This document shows, piece by piece, positions 25,975-34,252 of a stretch of DNA of 64,000 nt. The position numbers were made by a program, and so were the translations under genes. Source of the DNA: JAFKKS01 sp050187875 (GTDB taxonomy: Bacteria; Pseudomonadota; Alphaproteobacteria; Rhizobiales; Xanthobacteraceae). The notes below the pieces were generated by a model. That model saw nothing but the letters and a program-made list of their open reading frames with translations, was not told where the DNA came from and did not search any database. Position 1 is the stretch's first letter; every line of letters begins with the position of its first letter. Location of the stretch: contig JBFWXB010000005.1 of NCBI GenBank assembly GCA_050187875.1, positions 1 through 64,000 on the forward strand, written 5' to 3'.

Positions 25975-27357
25975 ATGTTCCTCAGCATTTTCGACGTCTT
26001 CAAGATCGGTATTGGGCCGTCATCCTCGCACACCATGGGGCCGATGATGGCCGCCGCCCGCTTCCTCGATTTGCTGCGTGCCGTGCGCGACAAGACGCCG
26101 GCGCGCGTCCAGGTCAGCCTTCACGGCTCGCTCGCTTTCACCGGAAAGGGGCATGGCACCGACCGTGCGGTGGCGTTCGGTCTCCTGGGCTATAGGCCCG
26201 CCACGCTCGACGTCGAGCAGGCCGAGCAGCGTCTGGCGGGCGCTCGCATCACGAAGACGATTGCGCCGTCGGGCTTGCCGGTTCTGGCCTTCGATCCGGA
26301 TGTCGACGTGATCTTCCATTACGGCCCACCGCTGCCTGGCCACGCCAATGGCATGATCTTCCGCGCCTTCGCAGCGGATAGGACAGCTTGCCTGGAGGAA
26401 ACCTTTTACTCGATCGGCGGCGGCTTCGTCGTCACCGCCGCAGAGCGGCAGAATCCCGCCGTGACGCCGGAGAGCGAGCAGCAGGATTGGCCGTATCCAT
26501 TCGACACCGCGGCGACGATGCTGGCGATGGCGCGCGAAAGCGGCTTGTCGATTGCGGCGATGAAGCGCGCCAACGAGGAAGTGTCGCGTTCCCCGCGCGA
26601 GGTGGAAGAGCGGGTCGCGAGCATCTGGCAGACGATGAATGACTGCATCGATCGCGGTTTGACGCGGGACGGTGTGTTGCCGGGCGGCCTCAAAGTGCGG
26701 CGGCGCGCGAAGAACATCCTCGAGCAATTGAAAGCCGAGCGGCATTCCAATCGCGCGCAGCCGCATGCGGCGTCCGACTGGCTGAGCGTCTATGCCATGG
26801 CGGTCAATGAGGAGAATGCTGCCGGCGGCAAGATCGTGACGGCGCCGACCAACGGCGCGGCGGGTGTGGTTCCTGCCGTACTGCGCTACTATCTCGACCA
26901 CTGCATTGGCGCCGACCCCGCACTCATATCCGATTTTCTTCTGACAGCGGCCGCAGTCGGCGGCTTGATCAAGCACAAGGCTTCGATATCCGGCGCCGAG
27001 GTCGGCTGCCAAGGCGAAGTCGGGTCGGCGGCAGCAATGGCTGCAGCCGGCTTATGTGCCGTTCTCGGCGGCACGCCAGCACAAGTGGAGAACGCCGCGG
27101 AGATCGCGCTCGAGCATCACCTCGGCATGACATGCGATCCGGTGGCCGGGCTGGTACAAGTGCCGTGCATCGAGCGCAATGGGATCGGCGCAACCAAGGC
27201 GGTTGCGGCCGCTTCGCTCGCGCTACGCGGTGACGGCTCGCATTTCATGCCGCTCGACAACTGCATCGACGCCATGCGCCAGATCGGCGAGGAGATGAGC
27301 GTCAAGTTCAAGGAAACGAGTCTGGGTGGCCTCGCGACGAACCTTCCGGAGTGCTGA
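25975..27357 (+). CDS. sdaA: L-serine ammonia-lyase, iron-sulfur type
   Basis: A 460-residue single-chain L-serine dehydratase converting serine to pyruvate and ammonia with a [4Fe-4S] cluster. The N-terminal small domain starts SIFDVFKIGIGPSSSHTMGP, the family fingerprint. The large domain carries three cluster cysteines (EVGCQGEVGSAAAMAAA; MTCDPVAGLVQVPCIERNG). The chain ends in Cys460 (GGLATNLPEC), matching type 2 enzymes in which a C-terminal Cys caps the cluster. It appears monocistronic. Sarcosine oxidase upstream makes glycine, and serine is the usual next step, so the two loci may feed one route to pyruvate. Confidence 0.95.
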   Translation: MFLSIFDVFKIGIGPSSSHTMGPMMAAARFLDLLRAVRDKTPARVQVSLHGSLAFTGKGHGTDRAVAFGLLGYRPATLDVEQAEQRLAGARITKTIAPSGLPVLAFDPDVDVIFHYGPPLPGHANGMIFRAFAADRTACLEETFYSIGGGFVVTAAERQNPAVTPESEQQDWPYPFDTAATMLAMARESGLSIAAMKRANEEVSRSPREVEERVASIWQTMNDCIDRGLTRDGVLPGGLKVRRRAKNILEQLKAERHSNRAQPHAASDWLSVYAMAVNEENAAGGKIVTAPTNGAAGVVPAVLRYYLDHCIGADPALISDFLLTAAAVGGLIKHKASISGAEVGCQGEVGSAAAMAAAGLCAVLGGTPAQVENAAEIALEHHLGMTCDPVAGLVQVPCIERNGIGATKAVAAASLALRGDGSHFMPLDNCIDAMRQIGEEMSVKFKETSLGGLATNLPEC

Positions 27358-27402
27358 CGCGACTTCGGAAGGGGTTCGCGGAAGGCCGAGCAGACGCGCT
27401 TG

Positions 27403-28488
27403 TTATTTCGCGTTCGAAGGTCTGAGGCCGCTTCCTTGCGCGCGCCGTCGCGCGAGGCCCGCGATCAAATAGGTGATCACGTACACAATCACGCGATAGA
27501 TCACCGGTGATCCCGGCGGAATGCAGATGAACGACATTCCCGTCAGGCCGCGCAGGCCGAGCTCGTGTGCGATGCGAATGACCTCATAGTCGGTCATGCC
27601 AATCGGTTCGGCGAGCTCGCCCAAGATATCGCCACCGGTCGGACCGGCGCCGCCGAGCACATCCATGTCGAAATGCGCGTAGATGTCGCTGGTGCCGTCG
27701 TAGGCGCGATCGAGTAGCTTGCACAGGCCGTCGATGCCGAGCTCCGTACGCACCTTCCACATCGGCACGAAATTCGCGCCTTCTTTAACGAAGCGGCGCA
27801 CCACATTCTTGTCCTCGAGCATGCCGCGCTCGCCGATCTCGACGAGGTGGGGGATGCTCAGGTTGGAATGCCATTCATAGAGCTTGTGCTTCCAGCTTGC
27901 CGCACCGGCGATTCGGGGATCCATCGAGGCGCGGTCGAGCGGCGCCGCATCCCAATGCGTGTCGAGGCTGACCACGCCGACCTTGCCGCTCGCGCGCTCG
28001 GCGATTGCTTTTGCGATCGCATAGGAGCCGCAGGGCGAGTTCTGTCCGATCACGATCGGGATGGCGCCGGCGTCGATGACCTCGCCGACCTTCTTCTCGA
28101 CGGCGGCTTGGGCCGCGAGGATATTGCCGACGGTCGCAACAACGCTCGCCTCCGGCTCGATTTCGGCGTCACCGTAATCGACGATCTTCAAGGCCTCGGT
28201 GAGGTCGATGTCGAAGTCCTGCAGATAGGTGCCGTAGCGGACCGATTGCTGGCGCACCCGTTTCGGACCGGCGAGCCATTGCGACTTGTCGACTCCGGCG
28301 TATTGCGCTCCCCAGCCGGCCGCGAACGGCGCCCCGATAATGGCGACGTCGGCGCCTTTGAGGTCGTCAGGCGAATGCGCGAGCGGCACGCCAAGAAAGC
28401 TCGGCGTATCTTCGGCAAGGCGCGGATAGAATTTGTGCCGCACGAAATGAGAGTTGCGGAATTCTTCCCATTCGGGATAGCCGCTCAT
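27403..28488 (-). CDS. Arginase/agmatinase-family ureohydrolase with altered metal motif
   Basis: A 361-residue ureohydrolase-fold protein, expected to hydrolyse a guanidino compound to urea plus amine. Motif 2 is intact (SLDTHWDAAP: Asp176, His178, Asp180) and motif 3 keeps D-x-D (HFDMDVLGG: Asp274, Asp276). Motif 1, usually GGDHS, reads IGQNSPCGS (148-151), so the first-site metal His is replaced by Ser, and the DP after motif 3 is missing. It may bind a single metal, use a different metal or act on another substrate. The start is 3 bases after the stop of the ATPase gene, making it the last gene of the importer operon and suggesting it processes the imported compound. Confidence 0.82.
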   Translation of the reverse strand: MSGYPEWEEFRNSHFVRHKFYPRLAEDTPSFLGVPLAHSPDDLKGADVAIIGAPFAAGWGAQYAGVDKSQWLAGPKRVRQQSVRYGTYLQDFDIDLTEALKIVDYGDAEIEPEASVVATVGNILAAQAAVEKKVGEVIDAGAIPIVIGQNSPCGSYAIAKAIAERASGKVGVVSLDTHWDAAPLDRASMDPRIAGAASWKHKLYEWHSNLSIPHLVEIGERGMLEDKNVVRRFVKEGANFVPMWKVRTELGIDGLCKLLDRAYDGTSDIYAHFDMDVLGGAGPTGGDILGELAEPIGMTDYEVIRIAHELGLRGLTGMSFICIPPGSPVIYRVIVYVITYLIAGLARRRAQGSGLRPSNAK

Positions 28489-28491
28489 GTT

Positions 28492-29514
28492 TTATGTCTC
28501 CTTGATTGCCGCGAGTTCTTCCGCGCGATGGCACGCCACGTCGACGTCGCCGAAGCGCTGCACCATAGGCCATGCGCTCCGGCAAAGGTCGACGGCATAG
28601 ATGCAGCGGGGCGCGAAGTTGCAGGCCGGGCCATCGCCGACAGGCGCCGACGCATTCATCAGCTGGGCGGGCAGCTCGGGCGGTGTCCGGCGTGGGTCCG
28701 GCACGGGCACTGCGGCCATGAGCTGGGTGGTGTAGGGGTGGCGGGGATGCTCCAGGATCGCAGCCGCTGGGCCGAACTCCGCGACCTTGCCGCGATAAAG
28801 AATCATCAGGTCATCGCAGACCTGGCCGATCAGCGACAGGTCATGCGTGATGAAGACCAGCGCCATTCCCAACTCGTCGATGAGCGAGCGGAGCAGCCGC
28901 AAAATGCCGGCCCGCACCGACACGTCCAGCATCGAAACCGGCTCGTCGGCGACGAGGACGGAGGGGCGAAGCACGATGGCGCGGGCGATGGCGACGCGCT
29001 GACGCTGCCCGCCGCTCATCTCATGCGGATATTTGTCGAGGAAGGCCCGGCCGGGTTTCAGCTCGGATCGTTCCAGAGCTTCGATCACGCGCTCCGTGCG
29101 CTCTGCGCGCGGGTAGCGGTGGATGATCAACGGCTCTTCCACCGTCCGGCCGATGGTGAAGCGCGGGTTCAGCGAGGCATAAGGGTCTTGGAAAACCATC
29201 TGCACTTTGCCATGGAACGCGCGCTTGTCGGCCCGTTGGAAGGTTGCGAGATCGGCGCCTTCGAACAGCATCCTGCCGCTGGTCGGTGCTTCGAGGCCCA
29301 CCAGGACATTCGCCAGCGTGGACTTGCCGCTGCCGCTCTCGCCGACAAGGCCAAGCACGCGCCCCTTTTCGAGACGGAAAGAGATGTTGTCGAGCGCGCG
29401 GACGTCTCTCGTACCCTTCGCGCCGGGAATGAGCTCGGCGATGCCGCGGTGCCCGCGATAGGTCTTGCAGACCTTGGCGAACTCGATGACGGGAGCTGCG
29501 GTGGCGGCGGTCAT
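28492..29514 (-). CDS. Peptide-type ABC ATP-binding protein (DppF-like)
   Basis: A 340-residue ATPase. Walker A GESGSGKSTLANVLVG, Q-loop MVFQDPYASLNP, signature MSGGQRQRVAIARA, Walker B VLVADEPVSMLD, switch ITHDLSLIGQ. The C-terminal peptide-family domain has HPYTTQLMAAVP and Cys residues (CNFAPRCIYAVDLC). A 20-residue insert before Walker A (GIAELIPGAKGTRDVRALDN) is typical of some DppF-like subunits. The start overlaps the preceding ATPase stop by 4 bases; upstream in-frame codons lie inside that gene. Confidence 0.92.
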   Translation of the reverse strand: MTAATAAPVIEFAKVCKTYRGHRGIAELIPGAKGTRDVRALDNISFRLEKGRVLGLVGESGSGKSTLANVLVGLEAPTSGRMLFEGADLATFQRADKRAFHGKVQMVFQDPYASLNPRFTIGRTVEEPLIIHRYPRAERTERVIEALERSELKPGRAFLDKYPHEMSGGQRQRVAIARAIVLRPSVLVADEPVSMLDVSVRAGILRLLRSLIDELGMALVFITHDLSLIGQVCDDLMILYRGKVAEFGPAAAILEHPRHPYTTQLMAAVPVPDPRRTPPELPAQLMNASAPVGDGPACNFAPRCIYAVDLCRSAWPMVQRFGDVDVACHRAEELAAIKET

Positions 29515-30509
29515 TCGTCGCGGGCCCAGATGGCGGGGTCGGCGGCAAGGCGGCGAAACTCCTCCGCCTGTTCTGCGCGGTGGCAAGCGACCTGGTGCCC
29601 ACCGACGTTGCGCGTCTGGGGGGCTTGAGTCCGGCAGATGTCTTGCGCGAACGGGCAGCGCGGTGCGAACAAGCAGGCGTCGACCGGGCGATCGAGCGCC
29701 GGGGGCGCACCGGGGATGTTGATCATCTCGCGCCGCACGTCACGCATGTCGGGAAAGGCTTGTTTGAGGCCGATCGTGTAGGGGTGCTGCGGCTGCTCCA
29801 ACACGTCGACTGTCGATCCTTTCTCAATGATGCGGCCGCCGTACATCACCGCGATGTTGCTGCAGAGTTCGGCAATCACGGCGATGTCGTGGCTGATGAA
29901 GATCACGCCGGTGCCGTGCGTGGCGCGGATACGGCGCAGCAGGTCCAAGACCTGCCGCTGCACGATGACGTCGAGGCCGGTCGTGGGCTCGTCCGCGATC
30001 AGCAGCGGTGGCTCGAACAAGAGCGACAAGGCGATGATCACACGCTGGCGCATGCCGCCGCTCAACTCGTGCGGAAAGCTCTTCAGCCAATGACGATCGA
30101 GCCCGACGTCGGAAAACAGCGCCTCCGCGCGCGCATGGATGTCGCTCTGTCCGTGCGCGCGGCCCGTCTGCGCGAACTGCTCGAGAATGCGCGCCACGGG
30201 GTTGAGCGAGTCCATGGCGCTTTGCGTGACATAGGCCATCGCCGTCCAGCGCAGCTTTCGCACCTCCTCGGCGTCGGCTTTGAAGAGGTCGGTGCCGTCC
30301 AATAGGGCCGAGCCGGACGCGACGCTGGCGTTGCGCGGCAACAATGCGAGCACCGCCTTTGCCAGCGTGCTCTTGCCGCAGCCGGACTCGCCGACCACGC
30401 CAAGCGCTTCGCCCGCTTGGAGCGAGAACGAGACGTCGCTCAGCGCCCGTACCGAACTGCCTCCGGTACGGTATGTGACCGTGAGATCGCGAACGTCGAG
30501 CAGGCTCAT
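29511..30509 (-). CDS. Peptide-type ABC ATP-binding protein (DppD-like)
   Basis: A 332-residue ATPase. It begins MSLLDVRDLTVTYRTGGSSV and carries Walker A GESGCGKSTLAKAVLALL, Q-loop AMAYVTQSAMDSLNP (Gln retained, unusual flanks), signature LSGGMRQRVIIALS, Walker B LLIADEPTTGLD and switch ISHDIAVIAE. The C-terminal Cys cluster (CLFAPRCPFAQDIC) is of the peptide family. It overlaps the upstream permease and the downstream ATPase by 4 bases each, showing a tightly coupled operon running leftward from the M20 gene to the ureohydrolase. Confidence 0.92.
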   Translation of the reverse strand: MSLLDVRDLTVTYRTGGSSVRALSDVSFSLQAGEALGVVGESGCGKSTLAKAVLALLPRNASVASGSALLDGTDLFKADAEEVRKLRWTAMAYVTQSAMDSLNPVARILEQFAQTGRAHGQSDIHARAEALFSDVGLDRHWLKSFPHELSGGMRQRVIIALSLLFEPPLLIADEPTTGLDVIVQRQVLDLLRRIRATHGTGVIFISHDIAVIAELCSNIAVMYGGRIIEKGSTVDVLEQPQHPYTIGLKQAFPDMRDVRREMINIPGAPPALDRPVDACLFAPRCPFAQDICRTQAPQTRNVGGHQVACHRAEQAEEFRRLAADPAIWARDE

Positions 30510-31393
30510 GGGCTGCGCAGCCTGGGATTGACGATCGTCTCCGCCTCCCGGCCGATCATGAAGGCGGAGGCGACGAACAGTGCGATGCAGACACCCGGCG
30601 GTATCACAACCCACCACGACGAGCGGAACGAGCCCGTGAGGTAGGCCTGATAAAGAATCTCGCCCCAGCTCAGCATGTTCGGATCGCCAAAGCCAAGAAA
30701 GCTCAGACTTGCCTCCGCGAGCACCGCCCAGCCGATGCCGAGCGCGACGTAAAGCAGCGACATCGGCAGCACGTTGGGCAGGATGTGCACATACATGATG
30801 CGCAAATTCCCCGCGCCTGCGACCTTCGCCGCCTTGATGAACGGCCGCTCGCGCAGGCTCAGCACCTGCGCGCGGATCACGCGCGCCGTGGTGCGCCACA
30901 AGAGGCAGGAGATCGTGAGGATGATGTTCGACAGCGACGGCCGCAACAGGGCGACGAGCACGACGGAGAACGGCAGAAACGGAATCCCGAACACGACGTC
31001 GGTGATCCGCATCAGCACGGCGTCGACCCAGCCGCCGAAATAACCCGCCACCAGCCCGATATTGGTGCCGATGGCGGTGATGAAGAAGGCGGAAACGAGG
31101 CCGACGATCATCGCGACCCGCGTGCCGTAGATCAGCTGGCTGAGTACGTCGCGTCCGTAATACGTGGTGCCGAGCCAAAACTTAGAGGAGGGCGGCAAGA
31201 GTTGAGCGACGCTGTTGTCCGGCAGGCGGTGGATCATCAGCGGATCGTACGGCGCGATCAGTGGCGCTCCGAGCGCGACAAGGGTGAACACCACGAGGAT
31301 CAGCACGCCGATCGCGCCGATCCGCGACGACAGGATCATGAGCAGTGACGCCTGCCAGCCCCGTCGAGGAAGAGCAACCGCAGCGTCAGCCAT
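30506..31393 (-). CDS. Peptide-type ABC permease (DppC-like)
   Basis: A 295-residue membrane permease. The DppC-type FWLGTTYYGRDVLSQLIYGT follows helix one, the cytoplasmic loop is RPFIKAAKVAGAGNLRIMYV, and SFLGFGDPNMLSWGEILYQA precedes the last helices. ATG 31393 is used because the hydrophobic domain starts soon after it; it overlaps the end of the DppB-like gene by 8 bases. It forms the channel with that gene's product. Confidence 0.9.
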   Translation of the reverse strand: MADAAVALPRRGWQASLLMILSSRIGAIGVLILVVFTLVALGAPLIAPYDPLMIHRLPDNSVAQLLPPSSKFWLGTTYYGRDVLSQLIYGTRVAMIVGLVSAFFITAIGTNIGLVAGYFGGWVDAVLMRITDVVFGIPFLPFSVVLVALLRPSLSNIILTISCLLWRTTARVIRAQVLSLRERPFIKAAKVAGAGNLRIMYVHILPNVLPMSLLYVALGIGWAVLAEASLSFLGFGDPNMLSWGEILYQAYLTGSFRSSWWVVIPPGVCIALFVASAFMIGREAETIVNPRLRSP

Positions 31394-32363
31394 AATGAAC
31401 CCGTGGATCGATGAACACGTAGAGCACATCGATAAGAAGGTTGAGGAGGATGGTGATGACCGCCATGAGGAAGAACGCGGCCTGCGCCACAGGGTAGTCG
31501 CGCTGCGCGACAGAATTGACCATCAGGCTTCCCATGCCAGGCCAGGAGAATAGCACCTCGACGAGCACCTGACCGCCGAAGGCGAAGCTGACCATGATCG
31601 CGAGATAAGTCAGCACCGGTCCGATCGCGTTACGCCGCGCCATCTTGCGCACCGTGCGCTCGCGCAAGCCTCGTGCCCGCGCGAACATGATGAAGTCCTC
31701 CTCGATCACCTCCAGCATGCTGGTACGCATGATCATCAGCGGATCGGAGAGGAAATAGATGACGGAGGTCAGAACCGGCAGCACCATGTGCTGGGCGAGG
31801 TCGAAGCCGGGCAATTCCTGGATCGCCGTTTCCGGAATGAACGCGGGTGTGCGCAGCCCGCCGATCGGAAACCAGCCAAGCCCGTAAGCAAAGATCATCA
31901 GCAGCATCATGCCGATCCAGAAGATCGGCAACGACCGTGGAATGAGAACGATCAGGCTGCCGATCGTCTCGATGCGGTGGCCGCGCTTCCAGCCGAGATA
32001 AGCGCCGATCACAACGCCGATGACGGTCGCGAGCACCATGGCGACGCCCATCAGCAGGATCGTGTTCCAGAGCATCGGCAGTAGCACGTCCAGCACCGGA
32101 CGACGGTAGTAGAACGACGTGCCGAGATTGCCGGTCAGCAAGTTGCGGACGTAGTCGAAATATTGCTGGTAGAGCGGCGCATCGAGACCCCAGGAGTGGC
32201 GCAACGCCGCGAGCGCGTCCGGCGGCAGCTCGCCGCTGCCGAGAAAAATGGTGGTGGGGTCGCCCGGGATGAGCCGGAACATACACCACATCAAGGTGAG
32301 CACCGCCAGCAGCGTGACCGCTGTCTGCACAAGGCGGCCGCCGATGTAACGCCATAACGTCAT
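31386..32363 (-). CDS. Peptide-type ABC permease (DppB-like)
   Basis: A 325-residue membrane permease starting MTLWRYIGGRLVQTAVTLLA, with FRLIPGDPTTIFLGSGELPP, a long periplasmic/cytoplasmic arrangement of six helices, the loop EDFIMFARARGLRERTVRKM and the family end VLYVFIDPRVHYG. ATG 32363 is preferred to an in-frame GTG six bases upstream because the conserved leader begins there. It is separated from the binding-protein gene by 104 bases holding a hairpin. Confidence 0.9.
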   Translation of the reverse strand: MTLWRYIGGRLVQTAVTLLAVLTLMWCMFRLIPGDPTTIFLGSGELPPDALAALRHSWGLDAPLYQQYFDYVRNLLTGNLGTSFYYRRPVLDVLLPMLWNTILLMGVAMVLATVIGVVIGAYLGWKRGHRIETIGSLIVLIPRSLPIFWIGMMLLMIFAYGLGWFPIGGLRTPAFIPETAIQELPGFDLAQHMVLPVLTSVIYFLSDPLMIMRTSMLEVIEEDFIMFARARGLRERTVRKMARRNAIGPVLTYLAIMVSFAFGGQVLVEVLFSWPGMGSLMVNSVAQRDYPVAQAAFFLMAVITILLNLLIDVLYVFIDPRVHYG

Positions 32364-32400
32364 GCACACGTTCCGTCGAGAAGGGAGCTCCTGCCATCGC

Positions 32401-32437
32401 GGCCGACGGATGCGGGCTTAGCCCGAACCCGACGGCC
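32401..32437 (-). repeat. Hairpin between binding-protein and permease genes
   Basis: Outer arms GGCCG (32401-32405) and CGGCC (32433-32437) enclose symmetric seven-base internal loops and an inner stem CGGGC (32413-32417) with GCCCG (32421-32425), loop TTA. It lies 31 bases beyond the binding-protein stop. No T tract follows in the direction of transcription, so an mRNA-stabilising or attenuating element is the likely role. Confidence 0.45.
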
Positions 32438-32467
32438 GGCGGGGAGCTTCCGACGCGGTACGAAGAC

Positions 32468-34189
32468 CTACTTCTTCGGATGCAGCAGGTCGCCCGAGGA
32501 GTTCCAGGTGTAGCCGGCCTTCTCCAGTGTCTTGCGGGCTGCCTCGATGCTGAACTCCGGATTGGGTACGTTCGGATTCGTCCAGAACTTGTTGATCGGC
32601 ATGATCGGCGAGTTGTTGGCGACGACGCCGGCGCCGCCGAACACGAGATCGAGCAGCATCTTGCGGTCCGTCGCCTGCTGCAGCGCCATGCGCATGTTCG
32701 GATCGTCGAGCGGCGCCATGGTGACATGCATGCGAATTTCATGCAGGCCGTGGCTCGGCGTAGAGACGACGGTGAGGTCCGCGTTCTTGGCGAGCATGTC
32801 GCCTTGCTTGCGATCGATGTACCAGCCGAGCAGGTCGGCCTCGCCGCGCTCCATCATTCCCATCTGGTTTTCCAGATTGGGGACGACGAGCCAGTAGACT
32901 CCCTCGATCTTTGGCGCCATCCACCATTCGGGGTTGGTCTTGAGGAAGAGATATTCGCCGCGCTTCCATTCGCCGAGCTTGAAGGGGCCGGAGCCGATGG
33001 CGTCGTCATTGGGATAGTCGGCCGGCGTCTTCAGGTTCTTGCTGGCGGCGATGTTCTCCCAGATGTGCTTCGGCGCGATGAAGGTGAAGCCGAGCACATT
33101 CGCGAGGAACGGCGCGTTCGGTTGCTTCAGGTGGAAACGCAACGTGCGTGGCGGCAGGATCTCGGTGCGCTCGACGGTCGTCGTCACGCGCGCGTAGGAT
33201 GGGAATTTCCACTTATCGATGAAGTCGAAAGTGAATTTGGCATCCTCGATCGTGACCGGCTTGCCGTCATGGAACTTCATGCCGTCGCGGATCACGACGT
33301 CGACCGTTTTCTGATCGACCACCTTGAAGGACTCCGCAGCCCACGGCTTCAGATCCCACTTCTCGTCGCGGATCACGAACGTCGGGTAGATCCAGCGCAG
33401 CAGGCTTGTGTTGTAGACTTCCGGCGTCGCGAAAGGATTGAGCGTGTGGATGTCGTAGATCGACGTGACCTTGACCAGCTTGCGGCGGGTCTTGGCCGTC
33501 ATCTTCAAATACGTCCAGGGAATGTAAGGCATCGCGATGCCGCTGCCGGTCACCGGCACGATGCCCTCGAAGCGCTTGTTGTTGTAGGCCTGAATGTAAT
33601 TGCGTGAGAAAAGGATCAGCGACGGATTGGCGGCGGCTGCGACCGCTTGCGCCTCGAAGACTAGTTCCTGGCGCTTCTTGTCGTCCATCTCCTCGCGCTG
33701 TTTGTTGTCAACGGCGTCGTATTTCGCGTCGCTGTATTCGCCGTAATTGAGGCCGCCCTTGACCGTGCGCGACGAGTTGTAGAACTCGGTTAGGAAATAG
33801 TCGGGATCGATACGGTCAGGAGCGCCGCCCCATGACATTGCGGCGAGATGCGGCATCTGATGCTGACCGATGATTTCTGCCGTCCAGGTGTCGAGCGTGC
33901 CTTGCTTGACTTGCACGGAGATGCCGAGCTTCTTCCAGGCTTCGCTCAACTGCCGCGCGATCTCAATCATGTCGGGCCAGTTCGGAATCCAGAACTGGAT
34001 CGGCCCCACCGGGGAGCCGGGTTCGACCGCGGCGCGCGCCGCATGGCTTGCGGCATCGAGCGCGCCGACGAGGCCAGGGCCGGCCACCGAGCCGAGTCCG
34101 AGCGCACCCATCATGCGCAGAACGCTGCGCCTCGACTCGGAGGGAAGGTCGTTGGGATCAAGCGGGGGCAGGCCAGTGCGTTCCGACAT
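32468..34189 (-). CDS. Family 5 ABC substrate-binding protein, apparently circularly permuted
   Basis: A 573-residue secreted binding protein with a twin-arginine-like signal (SRRSVLRMMGALGLG). The lobes come in the wrong order. Residues about 62-230 (MIEIARQLSEAWKKLGISVQ, DPDYFLTEFYNSS, DDKKRQELVFEAQAVA) match the C-terminal lobe of ordinary family 5 proteins. Residues about 236-573 then hold the usual N-terminal part: WAAESFKVVDQKTVDVVIRD, KFHDGKPVTIEDAKFTFDFI, IGSGPFKLGEWKRGE and MRMALQQATDRKMLL, ending at KTLEKAGYTWNSSGDLLHPK, where normal proteins continue into the C-terminal lobe. Total length is only slightly above normal, so nothing is duplicated. It is encoded between an M20 peptidase gene and its permeases. 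Confidence 0.85.
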   Translation of the reverse strand: MSERTGLPPLDPNDLPSESRRSVLRMMGALGLGSVAGPGLVGALDAASHAARAAVEPGSPVGPIQFWIPNWPDMIEIARQLSEAWKKLGISVQVKQGTLDTWTAEIIGQHQMPHLAAMSWGGAPDRIDPDYFLTEFYNSSRTVKGGLNYGEYSDAKYDAVDNKQREEMDDKKRQELVFEAQAVAAAANPSLILFSRNYIQAYNNKRFEGIVPVTGSGIAMPYIPWTYLKMTAKTRRKLVKVTSIYDIHTLNPFATPEVYNTSLLRWIYPTFVIRDEKWDLKPWAAESFKVVDQKTVDVVIRDGMKFHDGKPVTIEDAKFTFDFIDKWKFPSYARVTTTVERTEILPPRTLRFHLKQPNAPFLANVLGFTFIAPKHIWENIAASKNLKTPADYPNDDAIGSGPFKLGEWKRGEYLFLKTNPEWWMAPKIEGVYWLVVPNLENQMGMMERGEADLLGWYIDRKQGDMLAKNADLTVVSTPSHGLHEIRMHVTMAPLDDPNMRMALQQATDRKMLLDLVFGGAGVVANNSPIMPINKFWTNPNVPNPEFSIEAARKTLEKAGYTWNSSGDLLHPKK

Positions 34190-34252
34190 ATACGCCTCCT
34201 CTGAGTTAAAGTTTGTTCGAAGGATTCACCGGTATCTTGCGGACTTCAGATT

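Noticed and set aside
27847..29628. Long rightward frame across the ureohydrolase and ATPase genes
   Set aside because: It spans two leftward genes with complete catalytic motifs and itself shows none.
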